This document shows, one piece after another, positions 14,969 to 21,517 of a stretch of 21,517 nt of DNA (positions are counted from its first letter, which is position 1; each line of letters starts with the position of its first letter). Source of the DNA: Clostridiales bacterium. Lineage in GTDB: Bacteria > Bacillota > Clostridia > TANB77 > CAG-508. Position numbers and translations under genes: made by a program. Under the pieces are notes generated by a model. The model was given only the letters and a program-made list of their open reading frames with translations. It made no database searches and had not been told where the DNA came from. The stretch lies in NCBI GenBank assembly GCA_003518755.1, contig DOYA01000075.1, positions 1 to 21,517 on the forward strand, read 5' to 3'.

Positions 14969-16468
14969 TTATTCTTCCTCTTCATCATCTTTACTTAAAT
15001 CTCTTGGTCTCATTAGTGGGTATAAAACTACATCACGAATATTTTGGCTGTTTGTTAAGAATTGTAAGAATCTATCTACACCTAATCCCCAACCAGAAAT
15101 TGGTGGCATACCATATTCCATAGCTCTAATGTATTCATAATCAATACTCATCGCTTCTTCATCGCCTTGAGCTTTTAGTTTGCTTTGTTCCATTAATCTT
15201 TTTTCTTGCTCTCTTGCGTCTACAAGCTCTGAATATCCATTAATAATTTCTTGTCCATTTACTACCAATTGGAATCTATCTGTAAGTGCTGGATTTTCAT
15301 CATTTGAACGTGCTAAAGGTGATAAATCTATTGGGTGTTTAATTAGATATGTTGGCTCAATAATAGAAGGTCTACTTACCTTTTTATAAAGTTGGTCTAT
15401 TAAGTTTCCTCTACCTAATTCCTCTAAATTTTCTGCTTCTAACTTAATATTTTGATTTTTTATTTCTGCAAGTAAACTTTCAGCAGTATCAAATTTATCT
15501 ATATCAATTCCACAGTCGTTTAAGATTAGTTCTCTAAATGAAACAATTTTCCATTCTCCACCAAAGTTAATCTTTTTATCTCCTATTTGAACATTTAAAT
15601 CACCATCATAAAGATTACTTAAAATATAGATTATCATTTCTTTTAAGAATTTCATGTTGTCTTCATAATTCCAATATGCACTATAACCTTCAACCATTGT
15701 GAAATCTTGTAAGTGGTTTGCATCCATTCCTTCATTTCTAAAATCTCTTGCAACTTCATAAACATTGTTAAATCCACCAATTATTAGTTTTTTTAAAGTT
15801 AATTCTGGTGAAATTCTTAAATATACTTCTTGGTCTAATGCATTGTGATGAGCTGTAAATGGTTTTGCAGTTGCTCCTGATGCTGTATTTTGAAGTGCTG
15901 GTGTTTCAACTTCTATAAATCCATGGTCATCTAAAAAGTTTCTTAATAGTCTTACAAATTTAGATCTTAATAAAAATTTCTTTTTTGTTTCTTCATTCAT
16001 TATTAAATCTAAATGACGCTCTCTGTATATTGCTTCAACATTTGTTAAACCATGATATTTTTCAGGAAGTGGACGAAGTGCTTTTCCTAAAAACATATAT
16101 GAATATACTTGAACACTTTTTTCTCCAGATGAAGTTGTAAAGATTTCTCCATTTACTCCTATAAAATCTCCAATATCTAATATTTCATGGAATTTTTTAT
16201 ATTCTTCTTCTCCTAAATCATCTCTTTTAATTACTAATTGAATATGACCAGTAATATCTGATAAATCTATAAATGAGATTTTTCCCATCTTTCTTTTTGA
16301 CATAACTCTTCCTGCTATAGAAACATCTTTTGTTCCATCTTCTAATTTTCTTGCATCTCCAATTTCATGAGTGGTTTCATATCTTTCAGGATGTGGATGT
16401 ATACCATAATTTTCTATTTTTTGTAGCTTTTCATTTCTTGCTGACATAAGCTCTTTTACATTTGCCAT
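14969..16468 (-). CDS. lysS: Lysyl-tRNA synthetase, class II
   Basis: Charges tRNA-Lys. An OB-fold domain (VSIAGRVMSKRKMGKISFIDL, about 48-70) is followed by a class II core with motif 1 around FLDDHGFIEVETPAL, motif 2 FRNEGMDANHLQDFTMVE and motif 3 GWGLGVDRFLQFL near residue 470. 499 residues is normal; the tail ends in acidic KDDEEEE. Start ATG behind GGGAGGAAAG, with its own promoter in the gap after hemW. The antitoxin unit begins just past its stop codon on the same strand. Confidence 0.97.
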   Translation of the reverse strand: MANVKELMSARNEKLQKIENYGIHPHPERYETTHEIGDARKLEDGTKDVSIAGRVMSKRKMGKISFIDLSDITGHIQLVIKRDDLGEEEYKKFHEILDIGDFIGVNGEIFTTSSGEKSVQVYSYMFLGKALRPLPEKYHGLTNVEAIYRERHLDLIMNEETKKKFLLRSKFVRLLRNFLDDHGFIEVETPALQNTASGATAKPFTAHHNALDQEVYLRISPELTLKKLIIGGFNNVYEVARDFRNEGMDANHLQDFTMVEGYSAYWNYEDNMKFLKEMIIYILSNLYDGDLNVQIGDKKINFGGEWKIVSFRELILNDCGIDIDKFDTAESLLAEIKNQNIKLEAENLEELGRGNLIDQLYKKVSRPSIIEPTYLIKHPIDLSPLARSNDENPALTDRFQLVVNGQEIINGYSELVDAREQEKRLMEQSKLKAQGDEEAMSIDYEYIRAMEYGMPPISGWGLGVDRFLQFLTNSQNIRDVVLYPLMRPRDLSKDDEEEE

Positions 16469-16498
16469 TTTTCTTTCCTCCCATTCTCAATATGCCTA

Positions 16499-16527
16499 AT
16501 TTTACAATATTTTTCAGGTTTTGTCAA
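16499..16527 (-). promoter_or_regulatory. sigma-A promoter of lysS
   Basis: Minus strand TTGACA (16527-16522), 17-bp spacer and TAAAAT (16504-16499). Separates lysS from the trmB-whiA-hemW cluster. Confidence 0.85.
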
Positions 16528-16536
16528 TCAAATTTG

Positions 16537-17646
16537 TTATACAAATTCTTCCCATACTAAATTAGCTAAATCTAATCCTTTATTAGTTAATTTTATGCTG
16601 TCATTTTCTACTATTAATAGTCCTTCATCTACTAATTTATTTAACTCATTTCTAAATAGAAAAAGCGGATTTTCTCCAAATTTTTCTTTGAATTTTTGTA
16701 TTGATATTCCTTCAATCTTCCTTAACCCTAATAACATATATTCATATTTTTTTGATATTTCATCTTGCTCCTCTTGAATTGTTTTGTTTTTCCAACCATT
16801 ATTTAAATAGTTGTTTAAATTATCTGTGTTTGAAAATCTAGTATTATTTAAATATGAATGTGCTGCAAGTCCAAAACCTATATATTCTTTTTGATTCCAA
16901 CAATCTAAATTATGTTTTGATTCATAACCTTTTTTAGCAAAATTAGATATTTCATAATGATTGTAGCCTTTTAATTCTAAATAGTTTTTTACATACCAAT
17001 ACATATTTCGTTCAAGTTCCTCATCTGGTAGTTGTAAATCATTTCTTGCAATTAAATCAGCCATTTTTGTATTTTCTTCTACTATTAAAGAATAAACAGA
17101 AATATGTTTAGGTTCTAAATTAGTTATAATTTCTAGAGATTGTTTAATATCTTGAATACTTTGATTAGGAAGTCCTATCATTAAATCAACATTTATATTA
17201 TCAAACCCAATATCTTTTGCCATATTATATGTATTTAAAAAATCTTCAAAATTATGTATTCTTCCAATTTGCTTAAGTAATCTATCATGGGTAGATTGAA
17301 GCCCAATACTTAATCTATTTATTCCCGCTTCTTTATATACTTTTAATTTATCGATATCAACTGTTCCAGGATTAACCTCTATTGTAATTTCATTTGTATG
17401 ATTTTGTGGAATTAGTTTTAAAATCTCTTTAATGAAACTACTATCAACAAAAGAAGGGGTTCCTCCACCTATATAAATTGTTGATATTTCGTATTCATTT
17501 TTAGAAAAAAAATCTTTAATTTCCTTTATTAATTCTTTAAAATACTCTTTTTGCAATACATTCTGATTTGCAAAAGATACAAAATCACAATAATAGCACT
17601 TCTGCTTACAAAAAGGTATATGCACATATGCTCCTATTTTTTTCAT
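16537..17646 (-). CDS. hemW: Radical SAM protein HemW, start inside a repeat element
   Basis: HemW is a radical-SAM haem chaperone related to coproporphyrinogen dehydrogenase HemN. The product starts MKKIGAYVHIPFCKQKCYYC: the cluster-binding CxxxCxxC is Cys13, Cys17 and Cys20. GGGTPSF, NVDLMIGLPNQ and the HemW-type C-terminal HNLDCWNQKEYIGFGLAAHSY follow; length is 369 residues. A longer frame from ATG 17679 adds 11 residues (MKKFAKKDRPK) encoded only by the repeat, so I choose 17646. Even this ATG lies in the repeat arm, and its best ribosome site is the AAGGA ten bases upstream, also repeat DNA. It follows whiA by about 120 bases. Confidence 0.93.
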   Translation of the reverse strand: MKKIGAYVHIPFCKQKCYYCDFVSFANQNVLQKEYFKELIKEIKDFFSKNEYEISTIYIGGGTPSFVDSSFIKEILKLIPQNHTNEITIEVNPGTVDIDKLKVYKEAGINRLSIGLQSTHDRLLKQIGRIHNFEDFLNTYNMAKDIGFDNINVDLMIGLPNQSIQDIKQSLEIITNLEPKHISVYSLIVEENTKMADLIARNDLQLPDEELERNMYWYVKNYLELKGYNHYEISNFAKKGYESKHNLDCWNQKEYIGFGLAAHSYLNNTRFSNTDNLNNYLNNGWKNKTIQEEQDEISKKYEYMLLGLRKIEGISIQKFKEKFGENPLFLFRNELNKLVDEGLLIVENDSIKLTNKGLDLANLVWEEFV

Positions 17647-17765
17647 TTTGGGACGGTCCTTTTTTGCAAATTTTTTCATTTGGGGACGGTCCTTTTTTGC
17701 AAAATTTCAAAAGACCTGTCCCCCAATGAAAAAATTTGCAAAAAAGGACCGTCCCAAAATGAAAA
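17640..17765. repeat. 126-bp inverted-repeat element between whiA and hemW
   Basis: Arms 17640-17687 and 17718-17765 match in 47 of 48 positions around a 30-bp centre. Each carries GGGACGGTCC, TTTTTTGCAAA and TTTTTTCATT. The element abuts the whiA stop codon (17766) and contains the hemW start. Same family as 3430-3549, with TTTGCAAA in place of the GTTGTC/GACAAC flanks. Confidence 0.92.
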
Positions 17766-18602
17766 TTATTCTTCAGATATTTTTATTATTTTATTTAATC
17801 TATAATTTACTCCTGATTTTCCAATAGGAATAGATAATTTTTGGCCTAATTCTACTAGGGAAATATCTGGAAATTCTAGTCGTAATTCGGCAATTTCTTT
17901 TAAACTATCATTTAATTTTTCAAATTGACCTGTTTCTTTGAGTTTTTTTATTGCATTTATTTGTTCAACTGATGCATTTAAAACTTTATTCAAATTTGCA
18001 CTTTTACAATTAACTAATCTATTTACTTTGTTATTCATATGCCTTTGAACACGTATTTCTTCAAATTTTAATACTGCTTTATTTGCTCCAATAAATGCAA
18101 GAAATTTAGATATTTCTTCTCCTTCTTTTGTATAAATTGTTTTATTATTAGATTTAAAATTTATATCAAATCTTCTTAATAAATATATTGTTTTTAAAAT
18201 ATCTTTTTCTTCTTTAATACCACACTCTAGATGATATTTTTTTTCAGGGTTATTAATTGACCCCGAACCCATAAATATACCTCTTATAAATGGTCTTATA
18301 TCTTCAATTTTTTCTGTATTAAAATCAAATTTTTCTAAAGCCTCTAATTTCTTTTTATTGATATCAATAAAAAAAGTCTTACCATTTACATCAATCTTAA
18401 AATCCTCTATATTAATATTTCTAATTAATTTAGCATATCTATCTATATTATATTCATTTTCAGTTGAAAACCTTATATAGTTTTTTTCATCCGAAATATT
18501 GCTACTTGTTAAATACCCTAAAAATTCCAATTTTACTTCTTGCTTATTTGCTAAATTAGAAATTTTACTTAACTCTTCTTTTACTTCCTGTGAAAAAGAC
18601 AT
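17766..18602 (-). CDS. whiA: Sporulation/division regulator WhiA
   Basis: WhiA is a DNA-binding protein with an N-terminal LAGLIDADG-like domain and a C-terminal helix-turn-helix. Seen here: MSFSQEVKEELSKI at the start, RPFIRGIFMGSGSINNPEKKYHLE as the homing-endonuclease-like segment, NCKSANLNKVLNASVEQINAIKKL as linker, and LRLEFPDISLVELGQKLSIP then GVNYRLNKI as the HTH. 278 residues is slightly short for the family. ATG behind AAGGAGAT. It usually follows rapZ-yvcK; here it follows trmB by 16 bases. Confidence 0.95.
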   Translation of the reverse strand: MSFSQEVKEELSKISNLANKQEVKLEFLGYLTSSNISDEKNYIRFSTENEYNIDRYAKLIRNINIEDFKIDVNGKTFFIDINKKKLEALEKFDFNTEKIEDIRPFIRGIFMGSGSINNPEKKYHLECGIKEEKDILKTIYLLRRFDINFKSNNKTIYTKEGEEISKFLAFIGANKAVLKFEEIRVQRHMNNKVNRLVNCKSANLNKVLNASVEQINAIKKLKETGQFEKLNDSLKEIAELRLEFPDISLVELGQKLSIPIGKSGVNYRLNKIIKISEE

Positions 18603-18618
18603 ATCTAAATCTCCTTTT

Positions 18619-19335
18619 TTAAAATTGGGACAGACTTTCTATTTGGGGACTGTCCCATTTTGAAAATGGGACAGACTTTAATTTAAAAATTCCTGCTTTT
18701 ATTTTTATTCCTTGCTCTGAAAACATTTTTTCATGCTCTGTTTCAATATTTTCCCAAAAGTCTGCCTCATTATGTAGGTCCTCAGTTGTTTTAATTAGCT
18801 CAAATCCTTCTTGTTTAAAGTATTCTAAACTTTCATAAAAAAGATTATCATCATCTGTTTTGAAATATATTTCCCCACCAGGTTTTAAAAACTCTTTATA
18901 TTTTGCTAACTGTTTTGTATGTGTTAATCTTTTTTTATGATGTTTTCCTCTTGGCCATGGATTGCAAAAGTTTATGTATATTCTTTCTATTTGATCTTCC
19001 TCTGATAGAATTAAATTAATTCGTTCTATATCAAACCTTGTTAAATATATATTGTCTGTTTCTAAATTTTTTTCTTTATAGATTTGTTCTACATTTCTTT
19101 TTGCAAGCCCAAGCATTGCATCTACTAAATCAATTGCTAAAAAATTGATTTCTTGATGCCTACTTGCCATCTCTGCTATAAAATTTCCTTTTCCACATCC
19201 TAATTCTAAATAAAGAGGCAATGAAGGATTTTTAAAGCTTTCCTTCCATTTGCCTCTTTTGCTTTCAGGATTATCTACATAAAAAGGACTAGCTTCAAGT
19301 TCAGGTCTTGCCCATTTTTTGTATCTAATTCGCAT
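18619..19335 (-). CDS. trmB: tRNA (guanine-N7)-methyltransferase with a repeat-derived tail
   Basis: TrmB methylates G46 of tRNA using S-adenosylmethionine. The AdoMet-binding loop LELGCGKGNF is at 43-52. Other hallmarks are FLAIDLVDAMLGLAKRN, INFCNPWPRGKHHKKRLTH and the FKTDDDNLFYESLEYF region. Family members normally end near the strand seen here as KAGIFKLK. The last 18 residues (SVPFSKWDSPQIESLSQF) are encoded entirely by the GGGACAG repeat, so they look like an insertion-derived extension. Start ATG behind ACGGAG. First gene of a trmB-whiA-hemW cluster. Confidence 0.95.
   Translation of the reverse strand: MRIRYKKWARPELEASPFYVDNPESKRGKWKESFKNPSLPLYLELGCGKGNFIAEMASRHQEINFLAIDLVDAMLGLAKRNVEQIYKEKNLETDNIYLTRFDIERINLILSEEDQIERIYINFCNPWPRGKHHKKRLTHTKQLAKYKEFLKPGGEIYFKTDDDNLFYESLEYFKQEGFELIKTTEDLHNEADFWENIETEHEKMFSEQGIKIKAGIFKLKSVPFSKWDSPQIESLSQF
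18621..18680. repeat. GGGACAG variant of the repeat, translated as the TrmB tail
   Basis: CTGTCCCATTTT (18650-18661) and AAAATGGGACAG (18663-18674) form a near-perfect hairpin. GGGACAGACTTT appears at both ends of the element. The core GGGGACTGTCCC differs from GGGGACGGTCC by a changed centre. It covers the last codons of trmB. Confidence 0.85.
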
Positions 19336-19374
19336 AAGTTTCTCCGTTTCATATAAATGTTGTTATCCTCTAAT

Positions 19375-19540
19375 CTTATAAATATATGTTTTATCATTCC
19401 GTTTGGTGTCGCAATTTTCTTATGTTCACTTATATAATAAATTATATAAGTGAACTATATATGTCAATTGCTCCAGTCGCCCTACGCTAACGCTTCGGTT
19501 GAGCGCTTACGCACTTCATTCTAAAACATATATTTATAAG
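19375..19540. repeat. Nested inverted repeats with a GC-rich centre upstream of trmB
   Basis: CTTATAAATATATGTTTTA (19375-19393) is matched by its reverse complement at 19522-19540. Inside lies a 32-bp palindrome (19424-19455, arms GTTCACTTATATAAT and ATTATATAAGTGAAC with 2 bases between). A GC-rich stretch (about 19468-19516) holds ACGCTAACGCTTCGG and GAGCGCTTACGC. No reading frame with a ribosome site is seen. The element, together with the hairpin at 19557, fills the gene-free stretch 19336-19661. Confidence 0.8.
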
Positions 19541-19556
19541 GCTTAATAACGTATAT

Positions 19557-19628
19557 GCTCATCTTGCTAAAAGTTTTGTTTTTATGTTTCTCCGCTTTCG
19601 CTACAAAAAACAAAACTTTTACGTGAGC
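19557..19628. terminator. Large hairpin downstream of rplS
   Basis: AAAAGTTTTGTTTTT (19569-19583) pairs with 19606-19620 (15 bp), and GCTCA (19557-19561) with TGAGC (19624-19628) outside it. The T run in the stem on the minus strand is not followed by a clear U tail, so termination of rplS is likely but not certain. Confidence 0.55.
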
Positions 19629-19661
19629 TTCTCTACAATTTTAGTATTCTATATAAAATGC

Positions 19662-20315
19662 CTATTCTTCAGTTGTATCAGCTTTTTTATCTTCAGCTGG
19701 AGCTTCTGTAGTTTCTTCTACTTTAGCTTCTTCAACTGGAGCTACTTCTTCTACTTTTTCTTCTACTGGTGCTGTTTCAACTGGTGTTTCTTCAACTTTT
19801 GCAGTTTCTGTAACTTCTGCTACAGGTACTTCAGTAGTAGTTGTTTCTTCTACTACAGTTGTTTCTGTAGCAACTGCTTCTTCTGCAACTGGAACTACTT
19901 CTTCAACTTCACCTTCAACAGGTACTTCTATTTCTTCACCTTTAACAATTATTTCTTTGTTTTCAATTCTAGCACCTAATTGTTCTTTAGTCTTAGCAGC
20001 TTTTCCTATTCTATCTCTTAAGTAGAATAATTTAGCTCTTCTTGCTTTACCTACTCTAACTACTTCAACTTTTTCAACAAGTGGTGAATGAATTAAAAAT
20101 GTTTTTTCAACACCTACACCATAAGATATTTTTCTTACAGTAAATGTTTTATTAACTCCTGCACCTTGTACTTTAATAATAATTCCTTCAAATACTTGGA
20201 TTCTTTCTTTGTTTCCTTCTTTAATTCTTACATGAACTCTAACTGTATTTCCTATTTTTAAATCTGGAATTGTAGCTTTTAATTGTTCATGTTCAATAGA
20301 TTTTATAATATCCAT
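19662..20315 (-). CDS. rplS: Ribosomal protein bL19 with a long acidic C-terminal extension
   Basis: The start is the ATG at 20315 behind AAAGGAGGAAT; an in-frame upstream start is not used. Residues 1-113 are a standard bL19 (MDIIKSIEHEQLK, VRVHVRIKEGNKERIQVFEG, RKISYGVGVEKTF, KARRAKLFYLRDRIGKAAK), which binds 23S rRNA near the 30S-50S interface. Family members usually end here at about 115 residues. Instead about 104 more follow, almost only Glu, Val, Thr, Ala and Pro (for example VEETPVETAPVEEKVEEVAP), strongly acidic and predicted disordered. There is no frameshift and the base composition matches a real coding repeat. It sits 42 bases after the restored trmD stop, in the rimM-trmD-rplS operon. 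Confidence 0.96.
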   Translation of the reverse strand: MDIIKSIEHEQLKATIPDLKIGNTVRVHVRIKEGNKERIQVFEGIIIKVQGAGVNKTFTVRKISYGVGVEKTFLIHSPLVEKVEVVRVGKARRAKLFYLRDRIGKAAKTKEQLGARIENKEIIVKGEEIEVPVEGEVEEVVPVAEEAVATETTVVEETTTTEVPVAEVTETAKVEETPVETAPVEEKVEEVAPVEEAKVEETTEAPAEDKKADTTEE

Positions 20316-20357
20316 TTTTATTCCTCCTTTAAAATTTCTATTGGCGCTAAGCAAATC

Positions 20358-21051
20358 TTAGTCAATAGATTGTTTTTTTGAATTAATGTCATTAATCAAG
20401 TCTGGTCGTTTATTTTTTGTTACGATTATAGATTGCTCTTTTCTCCATTTATCAATTTCTTTGTGATTTCCGAGAAAGTAATACCTCTGGCACTTTTATA
20501 CCTTCGAAAACTTCGGGTCTTGTATATTGTGGATATTCCAACATTCCATTTGAAAATGATTCTTCCTGAATAGATTCTGTTGATAGTACTCCTTCTTTAT
20601 ATCTTGAAACACTATCTATAAGTACCATTGCTGGTAACTCTCCTCCAGTTAAAACATAATCTCCAATTGAAATTTCTTCATCAACAATTTTATCAATTAC
20701 CCTTTGGTCTATTCCTTCATAATGCCCACAAAGTATTATTAAATGTTCGTTATTTGATAATTCTACAACTTTTGATTGGTCTAATTTTTTTCCCTGTGGT
20801 GACATGTATATTACTGTTGCATTTTTGGAATCTAACGATTTGAATGCATCATATACAACATCTGCTTTCATAACCATTCCAGCACCACCACCATAAGGAG
20901 TATCATCTACTTTTTTGTGTTTATCTTTTGAAAAATCTCTAATATTTATTAAATTTATTTCTATTAGATTTTTTTCTTTTGCTCTTCCAATAATGCTTTG
21001 GTCTAAAGACTGAAACATTTCTGGAAAAAGAGTAAGCACATCAAATTTCAT
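20358..21051 (-). CDS. trmD: tRNA (guanine-N1)-methyltransferase, needs a +1 frameshift at CGG
   Basis: TrmD makes m1G37 in tRNA and is essential or nearly so in most bacteria. The SPOUT knot is clear: PYGGGAGMVM (53-62), IILCGHYEGIDQRV, ISIGDYVLTGGELPA, and the linker EESFSNGMLEYPQYTRPEVFEG. The zero frame reaches CGG codon 194 (20472-20470) and stops six codons later. Skipping the C gives VPEVLLS-GNHKEIDKWRKEQS, the conserved C-terminal tRNA-binding domain, ending RPDLINDINSKKQSID and TAA at 20360-20358. The full span is 694 nt, three times 231 plus one, giving 230 residues as expected. Its ATG directly follows the rimM stop. A dead trmD is implausible, so recoding or a base-call error is needed. 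Confidence 0.94.
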
Positions 21052-21517
21052 TTATATTAACCCCTCTATTATATGAACTATTATTTTTCCTTCTTCTAAA
21101 TTGATTTGTTTAATTACTTCATCAATATATGGAAGTAAAAACTGTTTTCCTAGTTCATTTTTAACAACATATATATCAGAGCTACCAGTATTATAGATAT
21201 CTTCTAAAACACCTAGTTTTTCACCTGTGTCTAAAAATACTTCTAGCCCAAGTAAATCAGCTATAAAATATTGTCCTTCTTCTAAAGGAATTGCATCAGC
21301 TCTATCTATTTCTACAAATGACTTTCTAAGTTTTTCAGCATTTTCAACTGTTTCTATTCCTTTAAATTTAACAAGAACCATATTTTTTTGATATTTTACT
21401 TCTTCAATTTGTAACTCTTCATCATTATTTTTAGATTTTATATGTACTTTTTTTAAATTATCGAATCTTGAAATATCATCTACATATGGATAGATTTTAA
21501 CAAATCCTTTAATTCCA
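21052..21517 (-). CDS. rimM: Ribosome maturation factor RimM, N-terminus beyond the window
   Basis: RimM assists 30S assembly by binding uS19. The frame is open to the window edge and starts with GIKGFVKIYPYVDDISRFDN, the usual sequence soon after the family's N-terminus, so only some ten to fifteen residues are missing. The PRC-barrel half holds YFIADLLGLEVFLDTGEKLGVLEDIYNTGSSDIYVV and FLLPYIDEVIKQINLEEGKIIVHIIEGLI. An internal ATG at 21381 is not the start. The stop TAA touches the ATG of trmD. Confidence 0.95.
   Translation of the reverse strand, partial: GIKGFVKIYPYVDDISRFDNLKKVHIKSKNNDEELQIEEVKYQKNMVLVKFKGIETVENAEKLRKSFVEIDRADAIPLEEGQYFIADLLGLEVFLDTGEKLGVLEDIYNTGSSDIYVVKNELGKQFLLPYIDEVIKQINLEEGKIIVHIIEGLI

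Noticed and set aside
17647..17679. Longer HemW N-terminus MKKFAKKDRPK
   Set aside because: It is encoded by repeat DNA, and family members begin near KKIGAYVHIPFC.
19456..19520. tRNA-like or short coding sequence in the GC-rich island
   Set aside because: No cloverleaf, T-loop consensus or ribosome site could be drawn; the short frame starting ATGTCAATTGCT stops after eight codons.
19584..19979. Plus-strand frame of 131 residues rich in Phe, Tyr, Ser and Cys
   Set aside because: It is the antisense shadow of the repetitive acidic tail of bL19 and has no ribosome site.

Overview
The window comes from a low-GC, endospore-forming Firmicute, most likely an uncultivated Clostridia-type anaerobe. 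Supporting signs are the very AT-rich sequence, spoIVA, whiA, a Gly/Cys-rich small protein behind a sigma-K-like promoter, consensus sigma-A promoters with strong AGGAGG sites, and an rimM-trmD-rplS operon. Stops are TAA, TAG and TGA, so the stop code is standard. No rRNA, tRNA, CRISPR array or intact transposase was seen.

Layout. 1-3358 (minus): a KAP P-loop NTPase cut by the window edge, comF and radA. 3430-3732: a 120-bp inverted-repeat element and a small sporulation-type gene. 3903-8454 (plus): an LRR/transglutaminase-like protein and a U32 peptidase-family protein. 8497-11109 (minus): two small unknown genes, an RNHCP zinc-ribbon gene and a TGS/uridine-kinase protein. 11321-14802 (plus): spoIVA, asnS and a 47-residue toxin-like peptide. 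14969-19335 (minus): lysS behind its own promoter, and the trmB-whiA-hemW cluster. 19662-21517 (minus): rimM (partial), trmD and rplS; this bL19 has an unusual acidic tail of about 100 residues.

Main discovery candidate. Three otherwise healthy genes (comF, radA, trmD) each need exactly one +1 frameshift, and in all three the zero-frame codon at the shift is CGG. By hand scan, no other in-frame CGG occurs in roughly 6,400 codons of the window. Sixteen out-of-frame CGG triplets lie in uninterrupted genes and cause no shift. Skipping the C puts a GGN glycine codon in frame, which restores the conserved Gly of TrmD (LLSGNH) and RadA (GSVSQVRE). This suggests an unassigned CGG codon acting as a +1 recoding site. 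The main alternative is a systematic C-insertion artefact in front of Gly codons.

Second discovery candidate. 14587-14922 has the complete architecture of an Fst/par-like type I toxin-antitoxin locus: a small peptide gene, a convergent antisense RNA with a consensus promoter, a shared bidirectional terminator, and two direct repeats that make the antisense RNA complementary to the toxin 5' hairpin and start codon. A paralogous antitoxin unit without a toxin lies downstream of spoIVA (12804-12966).

A family of GGGGACGG-core palindromic repeats also runs through the window. Members abut or enter gene ends: they supply the hemW start region, add a C-terminal tail to TrmB, and sit just upstream of the KAP gene.
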